A DNA stretch of 64,000 nucleotides, from NCBI RefSeq assembly GCF_014647215.1, contig NZ_BMOT01000004.1:1-64000 (forward strand), written 5' to 3'. The notes under the pieces are model-generated. The model worked only from the letters and a program-made list of their open reading frames with translations, did not search any database and had not been told where the DNA came from. Shown here one piece after another: positions 63,763-64,000 of this stretch. The position numbers and the translations under genes are program-made. Origin of the DNA: Shewanella aestuarii. Its GTDB lineage: Bacteria > Pseudomonadota > Gammaproteobacteria > Enterobacterales > Shewanellaceae. The first letter of the stretch is position 1, and each line of letters starts with the position of its first letter.

Positions 63763-64000
63763 ATGTATCGCGTTTTACTGACTATTTTTTGCTCAATCCT
63801 GCTCAGTGCTTGTCACCCTAATGCTGATCAAACTTTGGTATTAACCACTGACGCAACTTATAGCGCCACCTTATCTGAAGATGGCCAATATGCGCTTATT
63901 AGCACCGCCAATAATGGGGTCCAGCTATGGTCATTACCCGAAAGCAGCATCAAGTATCACTGGGTACATGGCGCAACAAACGACAGTAATGTATTTGATA
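63763..64000 (+). CDS. Lipoprotein with WD40/beta-propeller-like repeats, truncated by the window edge
   Basis: Only the first 79 codons are in the window. AAGGAG precedes ATG 63763. The lipoprotein signal MYRVLLTIFCSILLSAC ends at C17. The mature start has an SATLSEDGQYALISTANNGVQLW-like blade (the pattern of WD40/YncE-type propellers). The 3' end lies outside, so length and repeat number are unknown. Confidence 0.75.
   Translation, partial: MYRVLLTIFCSILLSACHPNADQTLVLTTDATYSATLSEDGQYALISTANNGVQLWSLPESSIKYHWVHGATNDSNVFD

Noticed and set aside
1..64000. CRISPR array, integron, prophage or toxin-antitoxin locus
   Set aside because: No regularly spaced direct repeats, integrase other than XerD, phage structural genes or recognisable toxin-antitoxin pairs were seen.

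Overview
This window is a stretch of chromosome from a gammaproteobacterium, almost certainly a low-GC marine Shewanella (S. frigidimarina/S. livingstonensis-like). The assignment rests on product-level resemblance and gene order recalled from family knowledge: a Dyp peroxidase beside an iron ABC transporter, narQP beside nrfA, metK divergent from tkt-epd-pgk-fba, and the xerD-dsbC-recJ block. No database search was run. Most of the window is conserved housekeeping sequence. I see no prophage, integron, CRISPR array or intact insertion sequence.

Layout. 1-0.3 kb: tandem P1/P2 promoters and leader of an rRNA operon that reads leftward out of the window. 0.5-7.3 kb: pssA, a DUF4124 protein, clpB behind a textbook sigma-32 promoter, rluD-pgeF, and bamD. 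7.8-13 kb: tRNA-Phe, then recJ, dsbC, xerD and brnQ. 13.5-20.3 kb: trmN6, srmB and an RND efflux pair. 20.3-29.4 kb is the least ordinary part: an orphan radical SAM protein, a membrane sensor with a degenerate GGDEF domain, a two-TM protein of unknown function, a ToxR/ToxS- or TcpP/TcpH-like membrane regulator pair, a stand-alone REC protein, a DUF481 outer-membrane protein and a MATE transporter.

29.8-37.2 kb holds central carbon metabolism (fba, pgk, epd, tkt) divergent from metK, which carries tandem MetJ boxes. 37.4-39.8 kb holds small accessory genes and argR with its own ARG box. 39.9-46.3 kb has a Dyp peroxidase, a Fur-box-controlled ferric iron ABC transporter (fbpABC), ferredoxin-NADP reductase and a DUF5610 protein. 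46.4-55 kb has a membrane-anchored glutamate-synthase-like flavoprotein, small proteins, an Atm1-type ABC exporter, a 56-residue protein, aroG, a decayed coding region and a transglutaminase/TPR lipoprotein. 55.1-61.2 kb is a nitrogen block: glnK-amtB with NtrC-like sites, and nrfA facing narQP across a perfect 7-2-7 NarP site. The right end has yacL, zntB, fkpA and the start of a beta-propeller-like lipoprotein cut by the window edge.

The nitrogen genes form one story: NarQ senses nitrate/nitrite, NarP binds the 7-2-7 site, NrfA makes ammonium from nitrite, and GlnK/AmtB control ammonium uptake. The iron genes form a second: Fur releases fbpABC, and Fpr can supply reductant. Non-coding features include many convincing intrinsic terminators, one long MITE-like palindrome (about 37.22-37.38 kb), and two diverged copies of an intergenic repeat (about 29.53-29.67 and 48.83-48.97 kb) whose core resembles that of the palindrome.
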